Positions 27,371 to 35,895 of a stretch of DNA of 64,000 nucleotides are shown here, in pieces. The DNA comes from Agarivorans sp. TSD2052. Its GTDB lineage: Bacteria; Pseudomonadota; Gammaproteobacteria; Enterobacterales; Celerinatantimonadaceae. Under the pieces are notes generated by a model. That model was not told the DNA's origin. It was given only the letters and a program-made list of their open reading frames with translations, and searched no databases. The stretch is taken from contig NZ_CP096670.1 in NCBI RefSeq assembly GCF_023238625.1, positions 1,105,501-1,169,500 of the forward strand, in the 5' to 3' direction. How positions within the stretch are numbered: position 1 is the stretch's first letter; every line of letters starts with the position of its first letter. The position numbers and the translations under genes were made by a program.

Positions 27371-28236
27371 TCTTGAGCTTGGTAAACCCTCAAGTAATCA
27401 ACTTCCATTTGGGCTGGAAATATTCGGTCTGATATGGGATTACCATCGTAATTGCCGCCCACTGCGAGATTGATGATTAAATAGAAATGTTGGTCGAAGG
27501 GGGCGGGGAACGCTTGGCCTTGAGTAAACCACGAAGATTGAGTGGCATATAGCTGCTCATCTACATACCAGCTAATCCCCTGAGGGCTCCAATCAATTCG
27601 GTAAACATGAAATTCACTGATGTCACTATTACTAAAGATGTGGTGACGTTCTGAATAAGTATTGTTGGGCCATTGTGCACCATAGTGAATAGTGCCATTG
27701 ATTTGTGAAGGGGCGCTGCCGCGCGCTTCCATAATGTCTATTTCGCCCGATGCCGCCCAAGTGCCATAAACATTGTCTTGTGGCATTAACCAAAAAGCGG
27801 GCCAAAGCCCTTGCCCGGTGGGGAGTTTGATTCTAGCTTCAAAGCGACCGAAGCGTTGCGCAAATAAACCCTGGGTCTTTAATCTGGCTGAGCTATAACG
27901 GTAGTTTCCGTATGAATCGCTGCTGCTCTCAACGCGCGCTTGTATCACTAATTGCCCCTGACCATTAAGGCCTACATTTCTTGAGTGATTGGTATAAGCC
28001 TGTAATTCCCTGTTTCCCCAGCCAGAGATATATTGGCCATTCAAGATAAAGCCATTGCCGATATCAAATGCCCATTTGTTTAGGTCGAGTTGCTTACCCT
28101 CAAACTCATCGCTCCAGGTTAATTGCCATTTCACGGCAGGTGAGTGATTGCTGTTCGGCGGGGAAGTGGTTGCACTGGCGAGAGTGTCGAAAGCAAATAA
28201 ACTGATCGTTATTAATACTGTAACCCAGCCTTGCAT
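27367..28236 (-). CDS. Secreted GH16 endo-beta-1,3-glucanase (laminarinase-type)
   Basis: This is a glycoside hydrolase family 16 enzyme with the beta-bulge active site GEIDIMEARG (ExDxxE; first Glu nucleophile, last Glu acid/base). The conserved LTWSDEFEG opening, GLWPAFWLMP and NLAVGGNYDG point to the laminarinase-like subgroup rather than agarases or carrageenases. An N-terminal signal peptide is present and there are no additional carbohydrate modules in its 289 residues. The ATG at 28236 is preceded by a consensus GGAGG. That GGAGG lies within the first codons of a longer frame starting 12 bases upstream, which argues for the shorter form. Confidence 0.92.
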   Translation of the reverse strand: MQGWVTVLITISLFAFDTLASATTSPPNSNHSPAVKWQLTWSDEFEGKQLDLNKWAFDIGNGFILNGQYISGWGNRELQAYTNHSRNVGLNGQGQLVIQARVESSSDSYGNYRYSSARLKTQGLFAQRFGRFEARIKLPTGQGLWPAFWLMPQDNVYGTWAASGEIDIMEARGSAPSQINGTIHYGAQWPNNTYSERHHIFSNSDISEFHVYRIDWSPQGISWYVDEQLYATQSSWFTQGQAFPAPFDQHFYLIINLAVGGNYDGNPISDRIFPAQMEVDYLRVYQAQD

Positions 28237-28552
28237 TATCGCCTCCATTCTTTATCAAAGAGGATGATGCCAGCATATTCGATATACAGCGGTGTTGGTT
28301 ATTCAATTCTTAGAGCTGGATCGTTAACGAAGTTTCGCTTTCTTGTTTATGACATTTAGTTAAGTGTTTTGCTTAGCTTGAAGATGATTGTTATTGGTAA
28401 AGTAACACCGCCACCGTGACTAATAATACCTGTGAAGGTGAAGTGTTCTTAGGCTTAGCTTAAGCCGGAGTCAAAGCTTGGTAAATTGGATAAGTTCGCA
28501 CACCAGCGACCTTTTAGAAAGTCAGCTGGTGGCAAATTACTTAGCTGCGTGT
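28237..28552. other. Intergenic region between rnr and the GH16 gene
   Basis: This stretch must hold the GH16 promoter and the end of the rnr transcript. Besides the hairpin at 28501-28531 I see no gene or known RNA. Confidence 0.4.
28501..28531 (-). terminator. Hairpin downstream of rnr, possible terminator
   Basis: CACCAGCGAC (28501-28510) pairs with GTCAGCTGGTG (28521-28531) through one bulged base, giving a 10-bp stem with a 10-base loop. There is no T-run on the minus strand, so it may instead protect the 3' end. Confidence 0.35.
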
Positions 28553-30889
28553 TTAAGCGACTTTTTTAGCTTTGCTTTTAGATTTAGCTTTATTTTTTTT
28601 CTGTTTGTTCGCTGAACCCGCCGATTTAGCTTGTTCTAAAGGTACCAGTTCAATTTTGCGTTGCTCCATATCGACGCGAGCAATTTTCACCTTAAATTTA
28701 TGGCCAATGGCAAAACTCTTACGGGTATTTTCACCGGTTAAACGTTGCTTGTTGGCATCGAAGTGATAAAAATCTCCCGCCAGTGATGAAATATGAACCG
28801 CGCCCTCTACAGCCATTTCGGGCAGCTCTACATATAAGCCAAAGCCATTTACGCCGCTAACAATACCGTCAAAGGTTTCGCCTATGCGATCTTGCATGTA
28901 TTCACATTTAAGCCATGCGTCTACATCCCAGCTGGCGGTATCGGCTCGGCGAGCTACTAGCGAACAGTGATCAGCGAGCGTTAACATTTGGGCTGTATCG
29001 TAAGGGTAGCTTTGAGCCATTTTTAATGGCGATGCACCAGCGACTCGTTGCACAGGGTCTAAACCCTTACCACTTAGCGTTTTAAAGGTGCGCGTTAAAA
29101 TACCGCCAGTTTCTTTACTGCGAATAATTGAACGTATCGCCCGATGTACCAGGAGATCTGGGTAACGGCGAATAGGCGAAGTAAAGTGAGCATAAGCCTC
29201 AAAGGCCAAGCCAAAGTGACCGTCGTTTTCTGGGGTGTAAATAGCTTGGCTCATTGAGCGCAACATGATCATTTGAATAACGCTGGCATCTTCACGCTGT
29301 TGGATTTGGCCAATGAGTTGGTTGTAGTCTGCTGGACTAGGTTTGTCTCCACCACCAAGGTTTAAGCCAAGCTCAGCTAAAAAAGCCCGTAGACTGCTTA
29401 GCTTTTTCTCTTTAGGCCCTTGGTGTACACGATACAAAGCCGGAATATTTAGCTGCTCTAAGAAGCGGGCAGTAGCAACGTTGGCACACAGCATACATTC
29501 TTCAATCAATTTGTGTGCATCGTTACGAACCAGTGGAACAATTTGCTCAATTTTTCGCTGGTCATCAAACACAAAGCGGCTTTCGTTGGTTTCAAAATCA
29601 ATCGCACCGCGGCGGGTACGGGCATCTTTTAATACCGCGTACAAACTATGTAAATCATGTAATTGTGGTACAACCTTAGCAAACTGTTGGGCTAGCTTTT
29701 GGCCGGTTGAAGAATTGCTTTGCTCTAACATCGCGCCCACTTGAGTGTATGTTAAGCGGGCATGAGAGTGAATAAGGGCTTCGCAAAACTGGTAGCTAGT
29801 GAGTTCGCCCTGCGCATCAATTTGCATGTCACACACCATAACCAAACGATCTACGTGCGGATTAAGCGAGCATAAACCGTTAGAAATAGCTTCTGGGAGC
29901 ATGGGCACTACATGCCCAGGAAAGTACACTGATGTACCACGCTTTTGCGCTTCCATATCTAAAGGGCTGTTTGGCTGGATGTAATGCGATACATCGGCAA
30001 TGGCTACCATTAAGCGCCAGCCTCGGTTGCTGGTCGGTTCGCAATATACTGCATCGTCAAAGTCTTTGGCGTCTTCGCCATCAATGGTAACAAAGGCGGT
30101 ATCTCGCAAATCAATCCGGTGTAGCTTGTCTTGTTCAGCGACTTCCGACTCAATCTTCTCTGCTTGTTCTAAAGCTTCTGTTGGCCACTGGAAAGGAATA
30201 TCGTGGGTACGAATCGCCACGTTAATTTCCATACCTGGAGCCATAGGGTCACCAATAACTTCAGTGATATGGGCAATCGCGTTATCACGCTTATGCGGAT
30301 AGCTTACTAAAACGGCGCTCACATATTGACCTTCAGTCGCGCCCATAGTTTGCGCCGCAGGGACATCGATTTGTTGAGTGATTCGCAGGTTATCAGGCTG
30401 CACACTAAAGTAACCATCACGCTCTTGGAAACGACCGATAATTTGCGTGGTGTTCTTTTCGATAACATTGACAATGCGTGCTTCTTCACGGCCGCGATTG
30501 TTAAAACCATTAGGCAATGCTTGCACAACATCACCATCAAATACTTTACTCATTTGGCTATTGTGCAGCACAAAGTCGGTGTCGTAGCCTTTACATTTTA
30601 GAAAGCCAAACCCTTCGCGGTGGCCCATTACGGTGCCCACTAAGTACTCGCTCTCATCTACGGGCCAGTAGTTACGTTTTCTGTCGCTGTGTAATTGACC
30701 ATCGCGGCTCATTGCAATGAGGCGACGTCGCAGCGCTTCTAAGTCGTCGTCACTGTGTAGCTTTAAAGTAACAGCAATCTGTTCGCGGTTAAGGGGTTCA
30801 CCTTGCTCGTCAAGAAGGGCAATGATGGCGTCGCGATCTGGGATTGGATTGGTATATTGTTGCTCGCTAGAGCTTGAGTGTTTACTCAT
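28553..30889 (-). CDS. rnr: Ribonuclease R (3'-5' exoribonuclease)
   Basis: RNase R is a processive exoribonuclease that degrades structured RNA and takes part in RNA quality control and cold adaptation. The 778-residue product has the N-terminal helix-turn-helix (residues ~15-80) and cold-shock/OB domains. The RNB catalytic domain has the metal-binding motif TIDGEDAKDFDDAVYCE, with later YARFTSPIRRY-like sequence (YAHFTSPIRRYPDLLVHRA). A C-terminal S1 domain (DGIVSGVNGFGLYVEL) and a lysine-rich tail follow. All key aspartates are present. Unlike the common rnr-rlmB arrangement, no rlmB follows; the next gene is an unrelated hydrolase. Confidence 0.97.
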   Translation of the reverse strand: MSKHSSSSEQQYTNPIPDRDAIIALLDEQGEPLNREQIAVTLKLHSDDDLEALRRRLIAMSRDGQLHSDRKRNYWPVDESEYLVGTVMGHREGFGFLKCKGYDTDFVLHNSQMSKVFDGDVVQALPNGFNNRGREEARIVNVIEKNTTQIIGRFQERDGYFSVQPDNLRITQQIDVPAAQTMGATEGQYVSAVLVSYPHKRDNAIAHITEVIGDPMAPGMEINVAIRTHDIPFQWPTEALEQAEKIESEVAEQDKLHRIDLRDTAFVTIDGEDAKDFDDAVYCEPTSNRGWRLMVAIADVSHYIQPNSPLDMEAQKRGTSVYFPGHVVPMLPEAISNGLCSLNPHVDRLVMVCDMQIDAQGELTSYQFCEALIHSHARLTYTQVGAMLEQSNSSTGQKLAQQFAKVVPQLHDLHSLYAVLKDARTRRGAIDFETNESRFVFDDQRKIEQIVPLVRNDAHKLIEECMLCANVATARFLEQLNIPALYRVHQGPKEKKLSSLRAFLAELGLNLGGGDKPSPADYNQLIGQIQQREDASVIQMIMLRSMSQAIYTPENDGHFGLAFEAYAHFTSPIRRYPDLLVHRAIRSIIRSKETGGILTRTFKTLSGKGLDPVQRVAGASPLKMAQSYPYDTAQMLTLADHCSLVARRADTASWDVDAWLKCEYMQDRIGETFDGIVSGVNGFGLYVELPEMAVEGAVHISSLAGDFYHFDANKQRLTGENTRKSFAIGHKFKVKIARVDMEQRKIELVPLEQAKSAGSANKQKKNKAKSKSKAKKVA

Positions 30890-31325
30890 AGTTATTGTTC
30901 TCTGTTAATCGGGCCAATAACCTTGCTCTAGGAAAATCATGAAATGTTCTATATGTGCAGTTCAGATATAACTCTCAAGGTTTTTAGGCCATAGCGCTCG
31001 TTGCTCGAGTCGCCAAATAAATGTGTTACTAGCGTTTACACCAACATATTTTGGTTAGCTAGCAAGGATGTATGCCGACTTATAAACTGTATTTGTGACA
31101 GTTATATGATGGGCAGAGTAATCGTTTGCTTTAAGCAAGATTGGAAAAACAAGCTGGAATTTAAAACGACGGAACGAAGGTTAAATGAAGGCAACCTAAA
31201 GCGGAGTTCAAAAAATAGACTGATTTTCTAATGGCGCTAACTCTATAGTGTTGTGGCTGAATGTCAACTTTTGTCACAATTGAAGTGACATTTAGCCTTT
31301 TGAGTGGCTCTTTAGCTTGTTAGGC
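30890..31325. other. Intergenic region upstream of rnr
   Basis: These 436 bases contain the rnr promoter region and the 3' side of yjjX. A 6-bp inverted repeat TGTCAC/GTGACA with a 7-base spacer lies at 31272-31290. A 76-codon open frame here has no ribosome-binding site or recognisable sequence and is not called. Confidence 0.4.
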
Positions 31326-31868
31326 TTACTGCGAAAATAGCTCGGCATGGGCGAATTGGACTAAGGCTAAAACGAGGGCATGCACGTAATTGTCTTCACG
31401 TGTTGCAAGGCCATTGGTTAGCAAACCAATGGCACCGCCTTTTTGTTTGATGTTATGGGTGTTAAACAGTTTGTCCATGAGTGGGCCAAGTTCTTCACCT
31501 TGTTCTAGAGCTTGATAAACACTGGACGGTAGCGGCATGTTAGCGCCTCTACCTACAGACACTTGCTGTGCATTGGCTATGGCAACATAGGCAAAAGTCG
31601 CTGGGCCATCCTCAAACTTATCAACCCCTCCTTCAATGGCCGCATAAATGTCGGCGGTTTGCTGTTGCTGGCAAAAGCGTAAGCGGTTTACCGCTCCATC
31701 TCTCGTTTGTTGGCTGGTCATTGGTTGCTCTGGCACTAAAGAGGGGGCATCAATGCCCTGGCAATCAATAGTTTGCTCGGGGTAATACAAGGCAAGAGCC
31801 CTTGCTACAGCGCGGATCTTAACGGGATTACGTGAGCCGACCACCACTTTTAGAGAACGATTAGACAT
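31326..31868 (-). CDS. yjjX: Inosine/xanthosine triphosphatase YjjX
   Basis: YjjX hydrolyses ITP and XTP to the diphosphates, cleaning deaminated purines from the nucleotide pool. The 180-residue product starts with the family's VVVGSRNPVKIRAV and includes RDGAVNRL, AAIEGGVD and GGAIGLLTNGLATR. Length and motifs match the family throughout. It is transcribed alone on the minus strand, between the RmlD-like gene and rnr. Confidence 0.93.
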   Translation of the reverse strand: MSNRSLKVVVGSRNPVKIRAVARALALYYPEQTIDCQGIDAPSLVPEQPMTSQQTRDGAVNRLRFCQQQQTADIYAAIEGGVDKFEDGPATFAYVAIANAQQVSVGRGANMPLPSSVYQALEQGEELGPLMDKLFNTHNIKQKGGAIGLLTNGLATREDNYVHALVLALVQFAHAELFSQ

Positions 31869-31975
31869 AACAACTCTAGATAAACGACGAATAATGATGT
31901 TGCAAATGCTAGCACAAATTACTAAGAAAATGCGCTAACAAATAAGTGGGGGAAGTCGACCCAATAAACGGGTTT

Positions 31976-32722
31976 TTAGCGCTGAAGCTGCTGAGTAATG
32001 CTATCACAGGCAACTCTAGAATCGATGATTCGGCCATCACGCTGAGGTACTTTTGCTGGGCGTACATCCCAATCTAATTGGTATTTTTGCTTAATAAGTT
32101 CTACTAGTTGGTAAAATGACAAACCTAGCTCGTTTCCACCAATATGGTAAATGCCGGCTTTTGCTTGTTTCGCTAAACGGATTAAACATTGCATGCTATG
32201 TTCAACATAAGCTACGGCGGGCAGCCATTCAGTGCTAGCTTCTAAATACCCCTTTTCATTATGCATATCGCGAACATGAGTCAACAAGTTATCTTGTTCG
32301 AAGGTATCGAACATTTGCCAGCCTAAGCGAGCAACAATAATGTTGGGATTAGCAGCAAGTGCAGCGTGTTCACAGCTGATTTTGTAACGCCCGTATTCAT
32401 TTACAGCATCGGCTGGATGTTCAGGCGTGAAAGGCCCTTTGCTGTCGGGGTTAAATACGCTCTCTGTACTGGTAAACACCATTGGGATAGTCAGTTCATC
32501 GGCGATATCGGCAAGTATACTCAGCCAATCTTCAGAGCCCGTCGCTAAGTGAAAAATGGCATCAATTTTATGTGCTCGGATATAAGCAATTTGTTGAGGG
32601 CGATGAGTGATGTCTAGCTGCTGACGGTCAAAGCTAATAACTTCCACGTTTGCTTGCTCTAAAGCTTGTTGCAAATAGGGGGCTAGTCGACCATTTAAAC
32701 CTGTGACTAAAGCGCGTTGCAT
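31976..32722 (-). CDS. RmlD-like SDR NAD(P)-dependent sugar-nucleotide reductase
   Basis: The 248-residue product is an extended short-chain dehydrogenase related to dTDP-4-dehydrorhamnose reductase (RmlD). The N-terminal Rossmann motif is degenerate (VTGLNGRLAPYL, versus the usual GxxGxxG), and the catalytic YxxxK is present as YGRYK. FHLATGSED and VARLGWQMFD match the RmlD layout. It is shorter than true RmlD (about 290) and there are no dTDP-rhamnose genes nearby, so a specific role in rhamnose synthesis is doubtful. GGAGATAAATA precedes the ATG. Confidence 0.75.
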   Translation of the reverse strand: MQRALVTGLNGRLAPYLQQALEQANVEVISFDRQQLDITHRPQQIAYIRAHKIDAIFHLATGSEDWLSILADIADELTIPMVFTSTESVFNPDSKGPFTPEHPADAVNEYGRYKISCEHAALAANPNIIVARLGWQMFDTFEQDNLLTHVRDMHNEKGYLEASTEWLPAVAYVEHSMQCLIRLAKQAKAGIYHIGGNELGLSFYQLVELIKQKYQLDWDVRPAKVPQRDGRIIDSRVACDSITQQLQR

Positions 32723-32800
32723 TATTTATCTCCAAGCTGACTAATAGTTAAGGATGATGCAGATTAGGTGTTACAACTACCAGAGTGCAACAGCAAATTG

Positions 32801-33163
32801 TCATTGTTTGGGCAGTGTTGCCACAATGCGCTCGATCTTATCTTCAACTATCCAGTTCACACAATAGCGAATGGAACCCGAAGGCGGAACGTTTTGGCTT
32901 CCTTGTTCTACCTCAGCGTATACCGCTTCAAAGTAGTGAGTGTCTAACACACTGTTTTGATAAAAAACTTCCATTTCTTTTCGAAGGCCTTCCAAAGTGG
33001 CGATGGGAGTTGGTTCGATTTTAGCTTGGATATGGTACATGCACGCAGCAAAAGCGTAATTTTTAAGGGTGGGTAATTCAGCTTTATCTATAGCCTCTGC
33101 GGCTAAAATAGTTGTAGAGCTAAACAAGATTATAGATGCGCTAACAGTATGCTTTAAATTCAT
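32801..33163 (-). CDS. Periplasmic protein, possibly Tai4-family immunity protein
   Basis: The 120-residue product has a clear signal peptide (cleavage near LAA-EA, residue ~22). Two cysteines in the mature part (FAACMYH and RYCVNW) probably form a disulfide. The opening LPTLKNYAFAACM resembles the Tai4 family of periplasmic immunity proteins that neutralise type VI amidase effectors, as I remember the family; this is not proven here. No Tae4 effector or T6SS gene lies nearby. If correct it is an orphan immunity protein; otherwise it is a hypothetical periplasmic protein. Confidence 0.5.
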   Translation of the reverse strand: MNLKHTVSASIILFSSTTILAAEAIDKAELPTLKNYAFAACMYHIQAKIEPTPIATLEGLRKEMEVFYQNSVLDTHYFEAVYAEVEQGSQNVPPSGSIRYCVNWIVEDKIERIVATLPKQ

Positions 33164-33720
33164 TATTACCTTAGATATTTAAAGCCTAAGCCACTAAATA
33201 CCATTAAATCCATTTTAGTATTTTGAAAAAATTATCCCAAGACTTAAATCTTGTCAAACTGAATAGTATAAAAACCCTTGCTGTAATGACTAATTGTCTG
33301 TCGAAATAAATAATTAAGGGTATTTGTTAATTTAGTTGAGTATATATGTGTGGGTGATACTGACAAATTAACAAAGGTGTTTTCGCTTGAAATCGTTTTC
33401 TTGATTGTTTTTTTAATATTATGATTTTAAAGGAATTTGTTGGTTTCTATTTTTATTTGGTGCCCATGTGCTTTTTGCCTAAATAATAAGCGAACAATCG
33501 TCTTTATAAATAAAAATTTGTTGCTGTTGAAATCGCTATCATTTTTATTATTTACTAAATTGTTATTTAAAGTGTGACTTATACATATAATTTCAATGCT
33601 ATTTTAGTGTTACTTAGATTTTTTGTTGTTTTTCAAGCGTTCTTCTTGAATTGAACTTAATTAATTCGATGGTATAAAGCCACAAGAGTTAGTTTTGTCA
33701 ACAAAATAGAGAGAACGGTT
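33164..33720. other. AT-rich intergenic region, 557 bp
   Basis: This stretch is markedly richer in A and T than the rest of the window, with many T- and A-runs and no open frame of note. It may be a nucleoid-protein silenced promoter region for the small secreted protein downstream. I see no RNA motif, repeat or attachment site in it. Confidence 0.5.
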
Positions 33721-33945
33721 ATGCGCAATATTTTAGTTACAGCATCTGCATTGGTATTATCTTTAACGGCGAGTTTTCCCATCGTTGCTGCAGAGCAACC
33801 CAGTGTAAAGCCAGACTTAAGTGAGTTTGATAAAAATGCTAAGCACTATAACAAAAGCCTGGTTAAAGAGGGTTACCGCTTCGGCTGCCGCTTACATGAT
33901 GAAAGCGGTAAATGTGTAAAACTGCAGTGGAAAAAGCTTAAGTAA
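33721..33945 (+). CDS. Small secreted protein, unknown function
   Basis: The 74-residue product has a good signal peptide (MRNILVTASALVLSLTA..., cleavage near VAA-EQ, residue ~24). The 50-residue mature part is rich in lysine and has two cysteines (FGCRLHDESGKCVKL) likely to form a disulfide. GAGAGAACGG precedes the ATG. I do not recognise the family. It follows an unusually AT-rich upstream region and is convergent with the MocR gene. Confidence 0.65.
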   Translation: MRNILVTASALVLSLTASFPIVAAEQPSVKPDLSEFDKNAKHYNKSLVKEGYRFGCRLHDESGKCVKLQWKKLK

Positions 33946-33974
33946 GAGATTCAAATGGCCAGCTGCGAGCTGAG

Positions 33975-35408
33975 TTATTGTGGAGTGTTAAGCAATAACT
34001 TTGCTTGCTCACCAATGGTTTTCACTGCTTGCTCAATTTTGTCGTTGGGCTTGTTGGCGTAGCTTAAGCGCAGACAATGCTGATACTTGCCTGATGCTGA
34101 AAATAAACTTCCCGCAGCGATACCGATTTTAAAGGGTTTCAGATTTTCATTTAACTGCAAGCAGTCTATTCGGTCTGGTAGCTCTACCCATAGAAAAAAG
34201 CCGCCTTGCGGAAAGCTCATTTTGGTCCCCTGCGGAAAATAACGTTGTACCCAATGCAGCATTACATCGCGACTGGCTTGATATTGTTGTTTAGATAGCC
34301 GCAGGTGCTTTTCATAGTAGCCTTGCTCAATAAAGTCGGCTACGGCAAGTAATGGCAAGCTATTCGAGCCCAGTGAGCTGATAAATTTTAAGTGGGTGAG
34401 CATTTCACTATAACGTCCCGCCGCCACCCAACCAACCCGCAAGCCGGGAGCAATAGTTTTTGAAAAAGAGGAGCAAAACAATACCCGTTCGTTGCTGTCG
34501 TAAGATTTTAAGCTGCGTGGTCTGGGTGTGCGATAAATAGTATCGCCCAAAATGTCATCTTCAATAATCGCAAAGTTATGTTTTTCTGCTAGTGCGAGCA
34601 GTTTATGTTTGTTTTTCTCTGGCATCTCATACCCTAGCGGATTATTGGAGCTAGGGATTAACTGTAATACTTTGATTGGCCATTGCTCTAAAGCCAGTTC
34701 AAGGGCGGGCAAGCTAATGCCAGTTTCTGGGTGAGTGGGGATCTCCAATACTTTAAGTTGATTAGAGCGAATCGCCTGCATAGAGCCATAAAAGCTAGGC
34801 GAGTCAATGGCCACAATATCTCCAGGTTGAGTTAGCGCCTTAAGGCAGAGTGACAGGGCTTCTTGGCAGCCCGCGGTAATTTGTAGATTGTCAGGGTGAA
34901 TATGACAGCCTGAGTTTTGCATCAAACGCGCTATTTGTACTCGTAACTTGAACAAGCCATTGCCTTTGGAGCAGCTAAATATCTGCTTGGCTTGGTGCTT
35001 GATACTATCGGCCATTAATCGCTGTAAAGGTTTTAAACTGCTGAAACTAGTATCAGGAGAGCCACGCCCCAATGCTAAGAAGCCATTGCTGCTTTCGGTC
35101 ATGGTGAGCGCTAACACCGCTTGCCAGTTATCAATAGGAACAGGTCGTTGTTCTGGTTGGCTTATCTCGGGCAATAATGCGGCATTAGCGGGCTGCTTAA
35201 CGTAATAGCCTGATTTATGTTTACTGCGGACAAGGCCTGCGTCTTCGAGTAAGCGATAGCTTTCTTGCACTGTAGAAATACTTAGTCCACGGGTCTTACT
35301 CATTTCACGAATCGAGGGGAGCTTTTGTCCGATTGGATAATAAGCTTGATTTATTTGCTCTTTGAGTTCTTCTGCAAACTGTTCATATAGAGTCATGGGC
35401 CGATCCAT
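33975..35408 (-). CDS. MocR-type regulator: GntR DNA-binding domain fused to aminotransferase fold
   Basis: The product joins a GntR winged helix (residues ~5-70; QLPSIREMSKTRGLSISTVQESYRLLED) to a class I aminotransferase fold (from ~110). The PLP-binding lysine is in the segment SSFSKTIAPGLRVGW. Other cofactor segments are TAGCQEALSLCL, SPSFYG and IIEDDILGD. MocR proteins use PLP or its adducts as a signal and usually control the divergent neighbour, here a DUF1127 gene. Start is set at the ATG 35408; an internal ATG at 35396 or the longer frame from 35435 is possible. Confidence 0.88.
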   Translation of the reverse strand: MDRPMTLYEQFAEELKEQINQAYYPIGQKLPSIREMSKTRGLSISTVQESYRLLEDAGLVRSKHKSGYYVKQPANAALLPEISQPEQRPVPIDNWQAVLALTMTESSNGFLALGRGSPDTSFSSLKPLQRLMADSIKHQAKQIFSCSKGNGLFKLRVQIARLMQNSGCHIHPDNLQITAGCQEALSLCLKALTQPGDIVAIDSPSFYGSMQAIRSNQLKVLEIPTHPETGISLPALELALEQWPIKVLQLIPSSNNPLGYEMPEKNKHKLLALAEKHNFAIIEDDILGDTIYRTPRPRSLKSYDSNERVLFCSSFSKTIAPGLRVGWVAAGRYSEMLTHLKFISSLGSNSLPLLAVADFIEQGYYEKHLRLSKQQYQASRDVMLHWVQRYFPQGTKMSFPQGGFFLWVELPDRIDCLQLNENLKPFKIGIAAGSLFSASGKYQHCLRLSYANKPNDKIEQAVKTIGEQAKLLLNTPQ

Positions 35409-35442
35409 TGCCGAAATATTTATTAGTAATATCACAGAAAAA

Positions 35443-35554
35443 TACAGATTAGCAAAGCTAAGCGCTGTAGCGTTACAGATTATCGGCTAGATAGCATGAT
35501 AGATGGCTTAATCTGTCATCTGTAATGGGAAAATATAATTATTCTGAATCTGTA
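35443..35554. promoter_or_regulatory. Cluster of ACAGAT motifs between the MocR and DUF1127 genes
   Basis: Five copies of a short motif lie in 112 bases: TACAGATTA at 35443-35451 and 35474-35482 on the plus strand, and reverse copies TAATCTGT at 35509-35516, ATCTGTA at 35518-35524 and GAATCTGTA at 35546-35554. The two direct copies are 31 bp apart, about three helical turns. This is the expected layout of a MocR operator. Confidence 0.55.
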
Positions 35555-35614
35555 TGCTTGCTTGGCTAAATTTTAAGCTAATAAGGTCGCTAGTCAAGGA
35601 ACAGGAGCAGACAG

Positions 35615-35878
35615 ATGAATATTATTAACCATTGCCAAGGAATACTCTCTCAACTACTGCAAACTGCGGCTATATACCGCGCTCGCCGTCGCAGTCGCCA
35701 AGCGCTACTTGCCTTGAGTGATGACTTATTAAAAGATATTGGTCTAACGCGAGCACAAGCTAAAGCCGAAGGGGCGAAGGTATTTTGGCAACAACGTGCA
35801 GCCAGTGAGAAAGCCAAACAAGATAAGCTTGAGCAAACGGCGAATTATACTCGCCGCCAGCGGGCCGATAACTGTTAA
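35615..35878 (+). CDS. DUF1127 (YjiS-like) small basic protein
   Basis: The 87-residue product carries the DUF1127 domain at about residues 22-60, with the hallmark arginine-rich helix RARRRSRQALLALSDDLLKDIGLTRAQAKAEG. Members of this family often sit beside regulators; in alphaproteobacteria some bind RNA or affect phosphate and C1 metabolism. AGGAGCAGACAG precedes the ATG. It is divergent from a MocR-type gene and likely its target. The C-terminal tail is rich in charged residues. The function here is unknown. Confidence 0.8.
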   Translation: MNIINHCQGILSQLLQTAAIYRARRRSRQALLALSDDLLKDIGLTRAQAKAEGAKVFWQQRAASEKAKQDKLEQTANYTRRQRADNC

Positions 35879-35895
35879 AGCTAAGTGTGTAAACA

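Noticed and set aside
29343-29744. 133-codon frame opposite rnr
   Set aside because: Antisense to the RNB catalytic domain; composition typical of a shadow frame.
31001-31231. 76-codon frame upstream of rnr
   Set aside because: TTG start, no ribosome-binding site, no signal peptide or recognisable motif.
31272-31290. TGTCAC/GTGACA inverted repeat as a CRP site
   Set aside because: The half-sites are not TGTGA and the 7-base spacer is wrong for CRP; kept only as an unexplained small repeat.
31976-32722. dTDP-rhamnose biosynthesis gene rfbD
   Set aside because: Short protein, degenerate nucleotide motif and no rmlABC neighbours; kept as RmlD-like only.
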